Assembly (NCBI RefSeq): GCF_040939455.1
Contig: NC_134122.1
Span: forward strand, 29,667,501-29,731,500
DNA: 64,000 nt
Direction of reading: 5' to 3'
Source: Microcebus murinus
Lineage: Eukaryota > Chordata > Mammalia > Primates > Cheirogaleidae
The stretch's first letter is position 1. Each line of letters starts with the position of its first letter. The position numbers and the translations under genes are program-made. Below the pieces are notes generated by a model that made no database searches, was not told where the DNA came from, and saw nothing but the letters and a program-made list of their open reading frames with translations. Of the stretch, positions 50,481 to 62,100 are shown one piece after another.

Positions 50481-50760
50481 GGGCCATTTAAGGTCACCCA
50501 GAGCCCCACACCTGACCTGGCCTCATGCCCTGATCGGCAGTCTCACTGCCTGATCACAGTCTTCACCAAGAACAGTCCTGTGCTGCAACGCGAGTGTGAG
50601 CACACAGGTGAGATGAGGGTACAGTTGTTGGTTACCCAGAGAAGATGCTCTGCAGGGAAGCCAGACACCTTGCTCCTTTTGTAGATACTCTTCTAGTATT
50701 TCCTTATATTGCTATTTAAATCCTTCATCCTTTAACTCTCTGTGTGACTGTGTTTTCTAC

Positions 50761-50829
50761 TTAGATTGTAAGTTCTGGGATCCTCCTAAGGATCCTCCTT
50801 AGATTGTAAATACCTCGGATCCTCCTAAG
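50761..50829 (+). repeat. Imperfect tandem duplication, 38-bp period
   Basis: ttagattgtaagttctggga followed by tcctcctaaggatcctcc is repeated as ttagattgtaaatacctcgg plus atcctcctaag. ggatcctcct occurs three times. Confidence 0.85.
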
Positions 50830-50989
50830 TCCTTGGTTGGGGGTACATCGTTGCTCAGTGAGCATTTGTTGCTTGGTTGGTTGATTCAATGCTGTAATGC
50901 TGGTGTTCAGGGAGTGAACTGAGTGACCCTGGCCAGGGGGATGCCTCAGGATGGGAATGCTGTCACAGCTGTCTTAGCAACCAGTAGCC

Positions 50990-51130
50990 CAGCCTGTCAA
51001 GTTCTTCAGGAGAAAACTCCGGCCCAGAGAGGGACAGTGACTTGCCCAGAGTCACACAGCAATCCATTAGCGGGGCCAGGACCCATCGGAAGGGTCTGAT
51101 TTCCCCCTGTAATCCACAGCTGTGCACATT
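50990..51130 (+). mobile_element. MIR 3' fragment
   Basis: aggagaaaactccggcccag, agagggacagtgacttgccc, agagtcacacagcaatccat and ggggccaggacccat are the MIR 3' half. Confidence 0.75.
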
Positions 51131-52834
51131 TCATTTTCCTACTGTAAATCTGAGAAGCCAGAGGGAAAAGGGCCAGGAGCTGGGCTTCCTTGGGGCAGGT
51201 GGCTCTTTTAAAGCCGGGGCTTTTTGTTGCCAATCTGACCTTGTTTCCATGGACATGTGGGGCAGCTTGTTCCTATCAACCTGAGCCCTGGTGGAGCCTC
51301 AGCCCTGACAGGCTGCTCAGGGAGTTCGACAACCCACTGGGGTGGGGGAGGGTAGGGGCCTCAGGAGTCTTGCCTGAGTCTCTCCTGCTTACTTTTTGCT
51401 ATAAGAGATTAGTTTAAAGAGAAAGTGAATCCCTAATCCTGGCCTGCACTTTCCCCCAAACTTGCACAAGGGTGGCCTTTGTCACTGCACTGGGGATACC
51501 TCCTTTGGGGGCCCTGCTTAGTGTTGAGTGAGCTGTCTCTGTAGAGTGCGTGGCTGTCCTCATTGTTCCTGGAGAATCTTGAAGATGAAAATAGGAGAAG
51601 TAGCTTGCATCTTTGTTTTGTGCTGCAAGCAAGCTCTTTGAAAAACAAAATACATCAATGGAATCTACTTCTTGAAATTAATTTCGTCAAGCTACTGGAT
51701 TTTCTGTACTGCTGCGATTACAATTCTGCAGTTGCAGTATGATAACCCAATCGTGAGAGTGGATTTGTCTCCTCTCTTGTCCAGCAGTGTTCACGTCTTG
51801 GCATTACTGAGCTCGGTCTGCTTCATTTCAGGCTGGGATAACAGCTCAGTAATGAAGCCTTTATTATATTAAGTAGTCATTCTTTGAAGAATTCTGAGTT
51901 TTTAACTACCTTACTTAAGCCTTTGGACACATGGGTTCTGAGGGGCTTTTTATGTTGCTAAATTCCAGAGTTGATTGCAAACCTTAAAAGAGCAGAAATT
52001 GCTAAGAACAGTTTGTTAAACTACAGACAAGGAGAGGTTTCTCCCTCTCCTCCCTCCCTCCCTCTCTGTCTCTCCCTGTTTTTAAGTCTTTTTGGTTGGA
52101 GGTGTAACTGCAGTATTATCAAACATGCCAGTACACATTGTTTCCCAGGTCTGTTTTTGCATTAATTTGGGTAGAAACCTACCCAACTTCTGTTCCAGTA
52201 GGTGGAGAAAGATGCTTAAATCCTAGAAGCACCACTCACCTACCTTTTTAGGGTATTGCAGGTTCAGCTCAAGGGTTGGAGGACTTCCCGAAAAGTATGA
52301 CTAAGGGAGAAAAAGACTACTCCCAAAGTTAACAGGGTGGAGTATCACGGCCAGGACAGGCAAATTCCCAGCAGGGAAACGGCCTGTCTGTAACGCAGAC
52401 ACATTGGGTCATAGGCTTGCTTTCACAGAATAAGTGAAATGGAACAAAAGGTTTCTTTGAATGCTCCTTCCAAGAGGCCCACTTTCTGCAGGTGTGTCCT
52501 TACATCTCACCTTGTGTTCAGTATTGTTTCGGATGGTTTTCGTTTTAGGCAATGTCTCCTCCAATCTAGAAAGCTGGCTGAGAAAGGGAGACGTGCTGTT
52601 GCCCAATCCCTCTGCCCAGTGCTCATCTTAGGGCAGAGCATGAGCAGAGATTTTCCCTCTAGGACCCGCCTGCCCAGGTTTTCCTTCCTTTTTATGCACT
52701 TTCTCCTTGGTCCTTTAGTGGCCAGCGAGGCATCCCCAGCCCTCTGAGAGCCACTGCAGGCTTTTCATGTGGCAAGGGCAACTCGTGCTCCTCCTATCAC
52801 GGCCCCCAAGCCTGTGCTCCGGCTCTCAGTGCCG

Positions 52835-52985
52835 AGCGGAGGCAGCAGTGTGGGCTTCCGAGCGACACAGACCTGGGCTCAGATCTTGGCTCCATCAGCT
52901 GCTGGTACATCACTTCCCTTCTCCGTACCTCCATGCAGCTTGGGTAGAAGTCTGTGCCTCCTAGAATGGCTGTGATTAACAACTA
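52835..52985 (-). mobile_element. MIR SINE fragment (reverse)
   Basis: cagacctgggctcagatctt, ggctccatcagctgctggta and catcacttcccttctccgta are reverse MIR 5' sequence. Confidence 0.65.
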
Positions 52986-53324
52986 ATGCTACACCCGTGT
53001 TCGTTGTGGCTTAGTGCCCTGTAACCAGCTACCCAGTGGATGGTAGCTTTCTTTCCTGTCCCGATAAGTACTCATGTTGAATCATAGAAAAATGAACAAC
53101 TCATCTAAAACTCTGAGCTAGCAGGCAGATGCTTTCCTAGGAGCTCCAATGTGGCCGATGTCAGCCCTTCTTTGGGCATCTTTTTGCCCAGTCTTAATGT
53201 TTGCTCTCAAGTGGGCATCATAGGATGAATTTTTGGTAAAAAAGAAAAAAGAAAAAAGAGGGCATCGATTAGGTTTTTGGGACGTTTTGACTTTTGGAGG
53301 TTCGCGATATAATTTTGGTCATTG

Positions 53325-53395
53325 CTATATACACAGCACAATATACGTGCCACATAGATATTCAATAAATATCGCTAAATAAATGAACTAATTAA
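53325..53395 (-). mobile_element. MIR/L2 tail
   Basis: acacagcacaatatacgtgc, cacatagatattcaataaat then atcgctaaataaatgaac resembles the typical reverse MIR/L2 tail. Confidence 0.5.
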
Positions 53396-53659
53396 ATGCA
53401 TTAAATGAATTAATAACTTATGAAAATATTGTTGATGCTTTTGCATTCATGGGACTTTTGGGAACTTTTTGGGACTTCATGGGAACTTTTTGTTGATTAT
53501 ATCTTTATTGTATTTAGATATTCTTGTGTTATCCTGCAATGCTGTGTAAAATCTATATAGAGCAGATTTTTTCAAAAATAAGGAGGGGGAAAGTTTGTTT
53601 TTCCCCTCATTGTTAGGATGATACAGGCTAGTTTAGTTAATGAAGAGACATAGAATCAC

Positions 53660-53970
53660 CCCAAATTCTGCCATCCTGAGATCACTGTTAACGTTTTGCA
53701 AACATTTCAGATACCTCTATATGCTTAAATGCATATACAGGCTCACTTCTGCTCAGTAGTTTTGAAAAGCACCTACTATGTGCCAGGGACTTTGGGGCCA
53801 TGTTCTTTTGCAAGCTGGTGTGTTGTGACATCTTCCCACAGTCAGTCTGCATTGAAGTGGCCTATTAGTGGCTGCAGTTTGCCAGCGTTTGGCTCATTCT
53901 GATGTGTTTAGCCAATCCTCTATCAATGGGAGTTCGGGTTGCTTGTTATTTTAAGTAAACCATTTCTAAT
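53660..53970 (-). mobile_element. Old L1 3'-region fragment (reverse)
   Basis: ccatcctgagatcactgtta, ttgcaaacatttcagatacc, ccaatcctctatcaatggga and gttcgggttgcttgttattt match a reverse L1M 3' region. A MIR-like phrase (cacctactatgtgccaggga) lies inside at 53770. Confidence 0.55.
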
Positions 53971-54539
53971 CAAACAACATGACAACTTGAGCCATGCACA
54001 GGTTCCTGCCAAACCCTCCATTAAGTGCTGTGACTCAGGAAGGAAAACTTGTTTTTTCTTCAGTTGACTGGGCTCAGCCATCCCAGGTGTGAGTGACCTT
54101 GGGAACAGGTAATTGATCCTTTGGGAGTCCTGTCCCTGCTGAAATGGACTGTCCCAGCCACTCCCAATGGCTCCTTCCGGAAGAGGGGCCTGAGTCAGCA
54201 AGGGCAGACGTGTTCAGGAGTCTTGCAGAGATGGCGTGGAATCGGGCCCTCCAGCCGCACTGCTCTGCCCCGCCAGCTTTTCATCCGCCACACACTGTGG
54301 AGACAAAACTGCTGCTTTCCCCAAGGGGGATGTTGGTGAGTTCGTAGGACAGCATTCAGTGTCAGTGACGGCTCCCACGGTCTACAGTATCACATAAACC
54401 CACCAAGGCCTGGGGGAAGCACTGGGTGTAAGGTATTGCCTAGCCTGCAGATGGGCTCCCTGGCAGGTGGATCGTGAGAGAGGAGAGTGACCTCGAGGCA
54501 CTTAAGCCTGCCTCTGCTTCCCACTGGCACCCGTGAGCC

Positions 54540-54680
54540 ACCAGTTGAGACCAGCAATCCAGCCCTCTGCCCCTCTCACTCACAGATGAGGGAAGAAGGC
54601 ACCTGCTCAGGGTTACCTTCAGCTAGTTGCCACATTGAGCCTAGGAGCCAGCGCCCTGAATCTTGCTACTCAGCTGCTGT
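54540..54680 (+). mobile_element. MIR-like 3' fragment
   Basis: cagatgagggaagaaggcac, ctgctcagggttaccttcag and gagcctaggagccagcgccc resemble the MIR 3' half. Divergence is high. Confidence 0.4.
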
Positions 54681-55554
54681 CGAGAAACCCAGTTTGTCTC
54701 CTCTGGGTTGTCCGTGTCCTCTGCCACAGCATGTCTGTCTGTTGGTGATTCTGTTTTTGTTTTTAAACTCAGTACCTCTTGGTCTTCTACCCCTTGCGGG
54801 TCCTGTTGACCTGCAGTAGTCACCTTGTGCTATCCAGAGAGCAGGTGAGCACGTCAAGTTGTCCCTGGAAGAGCCAGTGCCCCCCATTGCCGTGCTGGTG
54901 CAGGCTGTGTTCCGCACCCCTGCCTGCCAGCTTGGTCCTGTGTGGTGTGGGGTCAGAGGCCCTCTTTTCTGAAGCGAGGTGTTGTGGCTCAGCCTGGGGC
55001 AGAGAATGTGGGTTGGGGCAACCTGCTTCTGATACCCAGAGTTAAGACCAGATGCCACAAGAGTGAGAAAACCAGTCAGTATTGCACCTTTCCAAAACAT
55101 TATAACCTGGGGGTGCACCCCCCAAGCCTACTTTGAGACCCCTTCTTCATCACACAGTCACTCAGCGACTAACAATCCTGCAGGGCAGGTGCGAGGTGCG
55201 TGTTGGGAGTTGGGGGTATGTGGGGTGAGCTATAAATGCAGGGCAGAGCCACTGATGTCCTTGGATAACAGTGGGCTCCCACCTAGCCTGGGCTCTGGTT
55301 CTGGGCGTTTAGCTACAGGATACATTTGCTTTCGGTGTATCCACTCATTTAGATATAAAGCACACCACCACTGAAACCATGCACTGGAATTAGAGTCTAT
55401 TGCCAGGAAAATAAATTAAAACAGCCACTAATACTTTTATTTAAATTGAGAGTAAATTCCCTCTCTGTTTGTTACATTTTGTCCTTTATAGCTGGTAGTT
55501 AATTTACTGTTATTTAAACTTGCACAAGGACTCACGGAATCCCTGTGTCTATCA

Positions 55555-55640
55555 CGGCTCCTCTCTGTGCTGGGCACTGTGCTGGGGGCCGGGGCTGCAG
55601 GTCCGGTCCTGCCTTTGTGGAGCTGGTGTTCTGAACCGGA
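55555..55640 (+). mobile_element. L2-like fragment
   Basis: ctctctgtgctgggcactgt, gctgggggccggggctgcag and cctttgtggagctggtgttc follow the L2-type phrase. Confidence 0.5.
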
Positions 55641-56349
55641 GTGGAGTCCCTGGCGGGGCATCCTCTGCCGGACTCAGGTCCTGGCCAGGGCTGTGAGCAC
55701 TGAGGGCCTGGATGGTGGATGGTGTAGGGACAGAACCCACAGGATTGTGCACGAGAAGTTGGGGCCAGGCTAAGGGAGCTGAGTATGTCTGAAGGCCCCA
55801 GGTCTGGGGTCCTGGACCTCCTGTGCACAGGAGCCCACTTCTGACTTGGGGGCCTGCGTCTCCTTTCCTTCTGTCCAGCTGTGGGTCTGGGTTGGCAGGA
55901 AGACCCTGGCTCTATGAACACAGGCTGGGAACACCAGAGGCAAAGGGCTTGGTTCAGGAGTCAACATGAGGCATCTGCTTATTTAAAGAATGAGTTCTAG
56001 ATATTTCCCAATGGGTCTGTGGCCAGGAGGGTGGGGCTTGGAGGAAGGTCCTACAGGAAGCCCACGATCAGGGACTGAGGAGGTTATCAGCCTTCTTTAG
56101 CATGCTCCGTAGAACCAGGAGAGCACGAGAACCAAAGCCAGTCTCGAAGTGACAGGCAAGTCAGGCAGCAGCTCTCAGGACTCAGGGTCAGGGCTGCTTA
56201 GAAAGAGGTTTCCAGGCAGAGGGACAGTCAGTAGAGGCTTAGCTTGAAGGCAGGAACCTTGGGTTGGATTTGGAGGGCTTTGAGAGATGGGTGTGGCGTG
56301 AGGCCAGGAGGTTACAGAAGAGAGCAGGGAAAAAAAGATCATTTGCTAA

Positions 56350-56485
56350 TCGAGTGCCAAAGGCAAGGGCTGTGCCAAGCCTGTTCCATGCGATTCCCAT
56401 GGTCATCGAGGTGGGGCCTTGCCCTGCTAATTTTACAGATGGGGAAAACCACAAGGGGTTAAGATTTGCCCAGGGAATCCAGAGT
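56350..56485 (+). mobile_element. MIR SINE fragment
   Basis: gtgccaagcctgttccatgc, ggccttgccctgctaatttt and acagatggggaaaaccacaa follow MIR. Confidence 0.65.
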
Positions 56486-58921
56486 AACTCCGCACCATTG
56501 CTGGGGAGGTTCGAGGGGCCGGTGTTCAGCGAGAGTAAAGAGGAGGCACTCCCGACCCAGTCCCCCAGCTTGGCGGGGGCAGGTGCAGGGCGAGGGGAAC
56601 CCCAGGAAGCTGGGCTGTGTTATCCAGGGTCCCAGCGGGAAGGAAGGAGAGTGGAAGCAGGTTCGCAGAGCGAGAGAGCAATGACCAAGCTTTCTTTCAA
56701 ACGTTTTGGTGACGGATTTAAAACTTGACTAACTTCACTCCAAAATAACCCCACTATCCCAGGCAGGAGCCAGAGCTTGAATGTTTTTCCTTGCCCGACT
56801 GTCAGCTAACGCCGTGAATGTCCTCGCTGGTTTCCTAAAGAAAGGGGCCTGGTCGGCGCGGGGCAGGTCGGGGCACACAGGCAGTGACACGGGCAGTGAC
56901 TTAGACACAGGGAAGAAGAGAATGCGGTCTTCAACCTCAACGTGCACAGTAACATCTCTAAAATTAAAGAAAAGAAAGATTTATTTTCAAAAAGCCCACA
57001 GTGAGATAATTATCTCAGTCTGTGGAGGGAGCTAATTTAGCTAGAATGACATATTTTGATTTCTGGGATTTTTTTAAAAGGAAACTTTTAAAGCAGTAAA
57101 TGAAATATTTTGGGATGTAGACGAAAATGACTTACTTAGCCATTCCACTGGCAACGTGGGAAGGACGGAGACCAGTTTTGAGTTAGCAAGGACACCTTCA
57201 GAAAGTTTGGCTTCCAAGGGTGGCTGACCCCGGCTGTACATGTCTGTATTTTCATAGGGCCCGTGCTTAAGAAAGTAATTGGGAATAATTTCTGTCGCAC
57301 CTGGCCCGGAGCCAGAACACTCGCGCTCTGCCTCATCTGCAGACCTGAGCTGAGTTTTTATCTCTGCGTCACTGCTGAGTGTTCCCTGTCCCCGCTCTGT
57401 TAACAGAGCTATAATTAACTCACAGGACGCCAGGCAGCCAGATTCGGCCAGGCGCCAAGAAATCAGCCCCAATTACTATATTCACATTGTCAGTAATGCC
57501 CACTTCACAGCTTCTGCTAATTTGAAATGGCAAGTTCCAACTTTCCATAGTAAAATTACCATTTTTGTACTATTCTATTACATGGTGATATTTGTCCATT
57601 ATTTGGGCTATGTAAACTTGGTATTATAACGACAATTAGATGTTGAGCATTTTCTAAAATGATTTGCAATTACATCTCTTAGATGGGAAACTCCTGTCTG
57701 CTCTGATGGAGTGAGCGGCACGATTCCTCTGTGCCCTAGATAGGAACCAGCCTTTCGCAGGGGAGCGCGTGCTTTGGGATTGTATAATAAAGGGGAGACT
57801 TTAAAATAAGGGGTACCTTGCAATGTTGCTTGCTTTGTAGATTTTCATTGTTGTCTAATTTCTTTACACAAGTGGAGCAGTGTTCCTGCCCTTCTGTCTT
57901 TCTCAGTTCCCTTAGGCTGGGCCACTGGTTGGGTGGCTGGGCCCCTCGTCCCCTCTGCCCTGTAACAAACAGCCAAACCGCCAGGGGCTTCTGAGCTGTG
58001 GCCCCAGCCTGCCCTGGTGCCCTGGCAGCACAGCGAAGTTCCCAGTTTTCCAGAGTCCTGTCCCTGAGGAATCACCTGCCCGAGTCCCTTAGTGTGGGAC
58101 TGGCTGGCCTGGTTGGGTTGTACATTTCATTCTGTCTTCAGCCGAGGAACTCCAGAGGGTCCACTCAAAAGTGTGTCAGCCTGTGGTCCGTGGCCCAGCA
58201 AACTGGCCATTACTGGTCTGCAACCACATCAGTGCAGAAATTCAGAGTAGGTGTCCAGAAACTTTGATAATAGTTTATATTTCAGTGACATCCAAGTTCC
58301 ATTTTTACTATGTTTTTTTTAAAAAGTCCAGACCAGATTGGAAATCTAAAAATCTATAGTGTGTCCTTCCCCACAGATTGAAAAGCAGTGGTCATTATTT
58401 AATCTTCTAATCTCTGCTTGGATTTCCTAGGAATTGTTTACTTAGGATAAGGCAGGGTGCTTTCTTCTGCTGCCAGGCAGTGGTCAGCAGGCGAAGTCCC
58501 TGAAGGAGGGGCTTCTGAAAGGAGAAGGAGGCAGGAGTGCCCCCGAGGCAGGCAGGCGCCTTGCCCTGGACTCTCAGTGGTTGGCCACGCAGGGAGCTGG
58601 GGCCTCTCTGGGGGGGCTGGTATCTCCTGAGAGTTCCAGCACAGGCTTCTCCCTGGAGCACCCACCCACCTGCCTGCTGTCCTGTGTCCCTTCCTCGATC
58701 CCGGGCAGGCCCTGACGGGGAGCAGCAGCCCGAAGGTCTCGCCTGTGCCCTCTGTGTTCCCACTGCCTGCAGCCACGTCAGGCCCCACTGGCCCACTGCC
58801 TGCGTTTGTGTGGCCCTTGATCGAAGAGTGGCATTTACTTCTTAAGTGGATAAAAGCAAACAAAAGAAGAATACTATTTTATGATACACGAAAATTACAC
58901 GAAATTCAAATGTCAATGCCC
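56486..58921. other. Unique sequence, repeat-poor at 57000-57850
   Basis: 57000-57850 is AT-rich with no recognised transposon. A possible hAT-like relic lies near 58170-58300 (gcctgtggtccgtggcccag), too diverged to name. Confidence 0.35.
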
Positions 58922-58946
58922 ATAATATATATATATATATATATTT
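58922..58946 (+). repeat. AT dinucleotide run
   Basis: About ten AT units followed by T; a short microsatellite bordering an L1 fragment. Confidence 0.85.
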
Positions 58947-59101
58947 TTAATTGTGGTAAAGTACACCTAACATAAAATTAACAACTTTAGCCATTCTCAA
59001 ATGCACAGTTGAGCAGCATAAAGCACATTCTCAATGTTGTGTAACCATCACCCCCATCTGTGCCCGGAACTTTTTCATCACCCCAAACTGCAACTCCACG
59101 A
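58947..59101. mobile_element. Old L1 3'-region fragment
   Basis: ttaattgtggtaaagtacac, ctaacataaaattaacaact, tctcaatgttgtgtaaccat and aactttttcatcaccccaaa match a common L1M 3' phrase. It stops abruptly at a hAT-Charlie fragment. Confidence 0.75.
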
Positions 59102-59269
59102 ATAAAGTTTGGTTGGAACACAGCCATGCTCATTTGTGTACCTGTTGTCTGTGGCTGCTTTTGGGGACTACAACGGCAGAGTTGAGTCTTTGCAACAGAG
59201 ACCGTATGGCCCACAAAGCCTAAAATATTTACAATCTGGCCCTTTCCAGGAGAAGAGTGCCGACCCCTA
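59102..59269 (-). mobile_element. hAT-Charlie MITE, reverse copy, one end missing
   Basis: ataaagtttggttggaacac, agccatgctcatttgtgtac, gtctgtggctgcttttgggg, cagagaccgtatggcccaca and aagagtgccgacccctac are the reverse complement of an element whose + copy lies at 59621. I recall the family as MER1-like. The end nearest 59102 is missing at the L1 junction. Confidence 0.75.
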
Positions 59270-59620
59270 CCCTAGTGCACTCTCTTCTCTTCTTGGGGAG
59301 TTACCATAGCAACCGTCTATCTAGTTTCCCTGCCTCCAGCTTCGTTCCCTCTCATTCTGTCTAGCTCCAGAGTGGTTTTTCTAAGATACAGTTCTGATGG
59401 GTTAACTTCTTGGTAGCATCCCGCAGACTAGCGTGTCGTGTTCTCTACTGCGTTCCTGGAAACACCGGTTCTAGAATAATTACACCAGTCATTAAAGGCT
59501 CTGGAAAGTCTTGCAAAAAAGAAGCCTGCTGAACATTGGTTAATCCAGCACCTTCTGAAACTCACTGACTGTAGAAGTCTTTTGTTTTTTTCCTTTCTTG
59601 TCATCTATTCTCATAGCCTA

Positions 59621-59838
59621 CAGCTTTGGCAAACTTTCACTGTACAGGGCCAGGTGGTAGAGTACTGTAGGCTTTGTGAGCCATATGTCTGTGTTGCAGC
59701 TACTCAGCTCTGCTATAAAGTAGCCATAGACAATACATAAATGGTGGGTGTGGCTATAGTCCAATAAAACTTTATTAAAAATACCCAAAGAGGCCAGGGG
59801 CCAGACTTGGCCCATGAGTTATAGTTCACTGACTCCTG
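59621..59838 (+). mobile_element. hAT-Charlie MITE, forward copy of the same family
   Basis: cagctttggcaaactttcac, gtacagggccaggtggtaga, aggctttgtgagccatatgt, cagctactcagctctgctat, agccatagacaatacataaa and tccaataaaactttattaaa end in tagttcactgactcctg. It lies in opposite orientation to 59102-59269. Confidence 0.82.
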
Positions 59839-59848
59839 TCCTATAGAA

Positions 59849-59995
59849 CAGTAGTTCCCCAAGGTGTGGTCCTAGACCAGGGGCATCACATCACCTGGGA
59901 ACTTGTTAGCTGAAACAGAAACTCTGGGGACAGGCCCAGCAGTCTGTGCCTTAACCAGCCTTACCAGTTTCAGGTGTGAGGACCCGGCTACAGAA
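59849..59995. mobile_element. MER5-type hAT-Charlie MITE
   Basis: cagtagttccccaaggtgtg, gtcctagaccaggggcatca, catcacctgggaacttgtta and gggacaggcccagcagtctg fit MER5A-type sequence. It starts 10 bp after the preceding element ends. Confidence 0.75.
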
Positions 59996-60044
59996 CCCAG
60001 CATGCATTTTAGAGAATGTAGACCTCAAGAATAAATGCCAGCTT

Positions 60045-60430
60045 TAGCTGGGATCACAGGGCCTTTGCCATCTGGTCTCTGACTGCTGTCCCTTCCTCAT
60101 TCAGTGGGTACAGTACTGAGGCCGAACTACCTGGAGGTTCTGGAACATGCCATCCTTTCCCCTACCCGTCTGTTTGCACAGATGTGTTCCTGTGTGGAAT
60201 GATTCCCTTTTCTGCCACCACCTCCCCCGCCCTGACTGTTGCTGGTCTCAGCTTGGATGTTACCTTGCCTGGGTATGTCTGGAACCCTCCACCGCCCACC
60301 CCAGCCTGCTGGGTTTTCCTCCTCGGCAGCTGCCCATGTGTCCTACATCAGCTGCCGGCTGCCTGCCTTTCCAGTTGGATGTGGGCTCTTGGGGGCATTC
60401 TACTCATCCCTGTGTTTGCAGCACAAATTG
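60045..60430. mobile_element. L2 fragment
   Basis: gatcacagggcctttgccat, then gttcctgtgtggaatgattc, ctgttgctggtctcagcttg and gatgttaccttgcctgg parallel the ancient L2-type phrase 'cagggcctttgcacttgctgttccctctgcctggaa ... ctcagctcaaatgtcacctcc'. The open frames crossing it are relics. Confidence 0.6.
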
Positions 60431-61469
60431 AGCACCCCCAAAACGTCTCTGGAGTGGTTAAGTGTGTGAGCAGAGGAGCACCACCCTGATTTCTGGCTGG
60501 CAGGCCGGGTCTTCGGGTGTGAGCGGGACTGGGGATATAGAGTCAGTCCCCGGGGTTCCTGATTCTCTGTGCTTCTGGGAAGAGCTCTCGGTAGAGGCCT
60601 CCCAGCCACTTCCTCTTCTCCCCCACTCTGACTCACTGATTGATTAATGTTTGGAAATTGTGACTCATCTTGTTAGAGAAGGAAAAGGAAATTTTATTCT
60701 CCTCATTTTCCCTGCGTTTCAAATAAGTAATAAATACAAGTGGCTGGTGTTCCACTCGGTGCAATAAGAAGCATTTAAATACATTTCTGGTTTTCATAAT
60801 TGGTAGCTTCTTGTAGAAGGGTACTTATTAGAAAAGAAAACCGTCCCTGTGTATTTGTTTTCGGCCTTCTCATTTGTAAAATTATAAAGTGAGTTGGCTA
60901 TGAACTTGTCCTCCCTCTTTTGAAAGGTATTCGTGGCAGCTCCCATCGTCCTAGTGGAGAGTTAAAGCCACTTCTCTTTTAGTAAGAAATGCTAGGAGTA
61001 GCCTCTCCACCTTCAGAGTTTCAAGATGAGTTCGCTAGGGTGGTGAGTAATGATGTCTTAAGCTGGTTTATTAAATGTGAAAGAATAAGATGTTCTAGGT
61101 TTACATCACGTACCAAATATAGATAAGTCCTGGATCAGCTGGACTCCAGGCCTGGGGCTCCCGCTGGTGCCAAAACACAGTGGAGTCTGGCGATGTCTGT
61201 TTTGTCTCACGACATTGAGCATGTAGGTGGATGCGTGGCCTTTGCTTTTAAGGGTCGTGTTCTGGGGGGGGGAAGACATCAGTTCACTTGTCATTGTAAT
61301 ACTGAAATTATAGTTTGGAGTTTTACATTTGCATTTTAATTCTTTTCATGTGCAGCGCATCCTAAATGTTTTTAGGCTCTTGGTTCTGGAAAATTTGCCA
61401 GTAAAATCAATGTCTTTTCAAATTGTAACCCAGAGTAAGGGCTCGATAAATGTTAGTCATTGCAATTAT

Positions 61470-61670
61470 TTTATTATTGCTGCCTTGTATTTGCTGGGCA
61501 CAGTGCCTATCGTCTTATGTACTTGTATGTATTACCTTTTAATCTGCTAGCAGCTTATGACGCAGGTGCCATACTGGCCCACAGCAGAGACGAGGAAGCT
61601 GTGGCTTAGACCGACTTCCAGAATCACTTGCTTCTGCTCACAGGTGACGTCTCTGTGCTTGCTGCTCAGC
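61470..61670 (+). mobile_element. MIR SINE
   Basis: attgctgccttgtatttgct, gggcacagtgcctatcgtct, gcagcttatgacgcaggtgc and cagagacgaggaagctgtgg fit MIR. Confidence 0.55.
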
Positions 61671-61894
61671 AGTGGCAGACTCCATGCCATTCCGCTTTCC
61701 CTGGTGCTGAGGACTGGATGTATGACATAGACATACTTGAACTTGGAAGCTATTGAAGTGCAGGGTCAAGGAAGGAGAGGATGACTTGTGGTCCCACCTG
61801 CCTCTTCCCTGATCCGTCTCCCTCTCCCGGTCAGACTGTTGCTGTGAGATGAGTCCCAGGGAAGGGGAACCTCTTGCTTTTCAGCGATGATACC

Positions 61895-62100
61895 AGCGGA
61901 CACCTGCTGCCTGTACTCCCTGTGCTGAGCACTTTGTGTTCATTCTCAGTCTGTACGCCTCCCCTATGAGGGAGGCATAGGGGAGGCATTGTATCATGCA
62001 CATTTTCTAGACTTGAGGAAACTGAGGCCCAAGCCACTCAGCTGGTGAATGGCAGAGCTGGGATTCTCCTGGGTCTGTCTGTTCTGAGCCTTGCACCATC
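61895..62100 (+). mobile_element. MIR SINE
   Basis: ctgtgctgagcactttgtgt, tcattctcagtctgtacgcc, ttctagacttgaggaaactg, gcccaagccactcagctggt and agagctgggattctcctggg are in MIR order. A small inverted repeat lies inside at 61957. Confidence 0.75.
61957..61987. repeat. 11-nt perfect inverted repeat
   Basis: gcctcccctat (61957-61967) is the reverse complement of ataggggaggc (61977-61987). The 9-nt spacer also ends in gggaggc, which can pair with the first arm, so two alternative hairpins are possible. Confidence 0.92.

Larger units (their letters stand above)
50481..53659. other. Mixed unique sequence between listed repeats
   Basis: Besides the MIR and tandem repeats listed, there is a tccctccctccc run at 52040-52062 and a small repeat of tcatggga/gaactttttg type at 53447-53492. 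No gene recognised. Confidence 0.4.
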
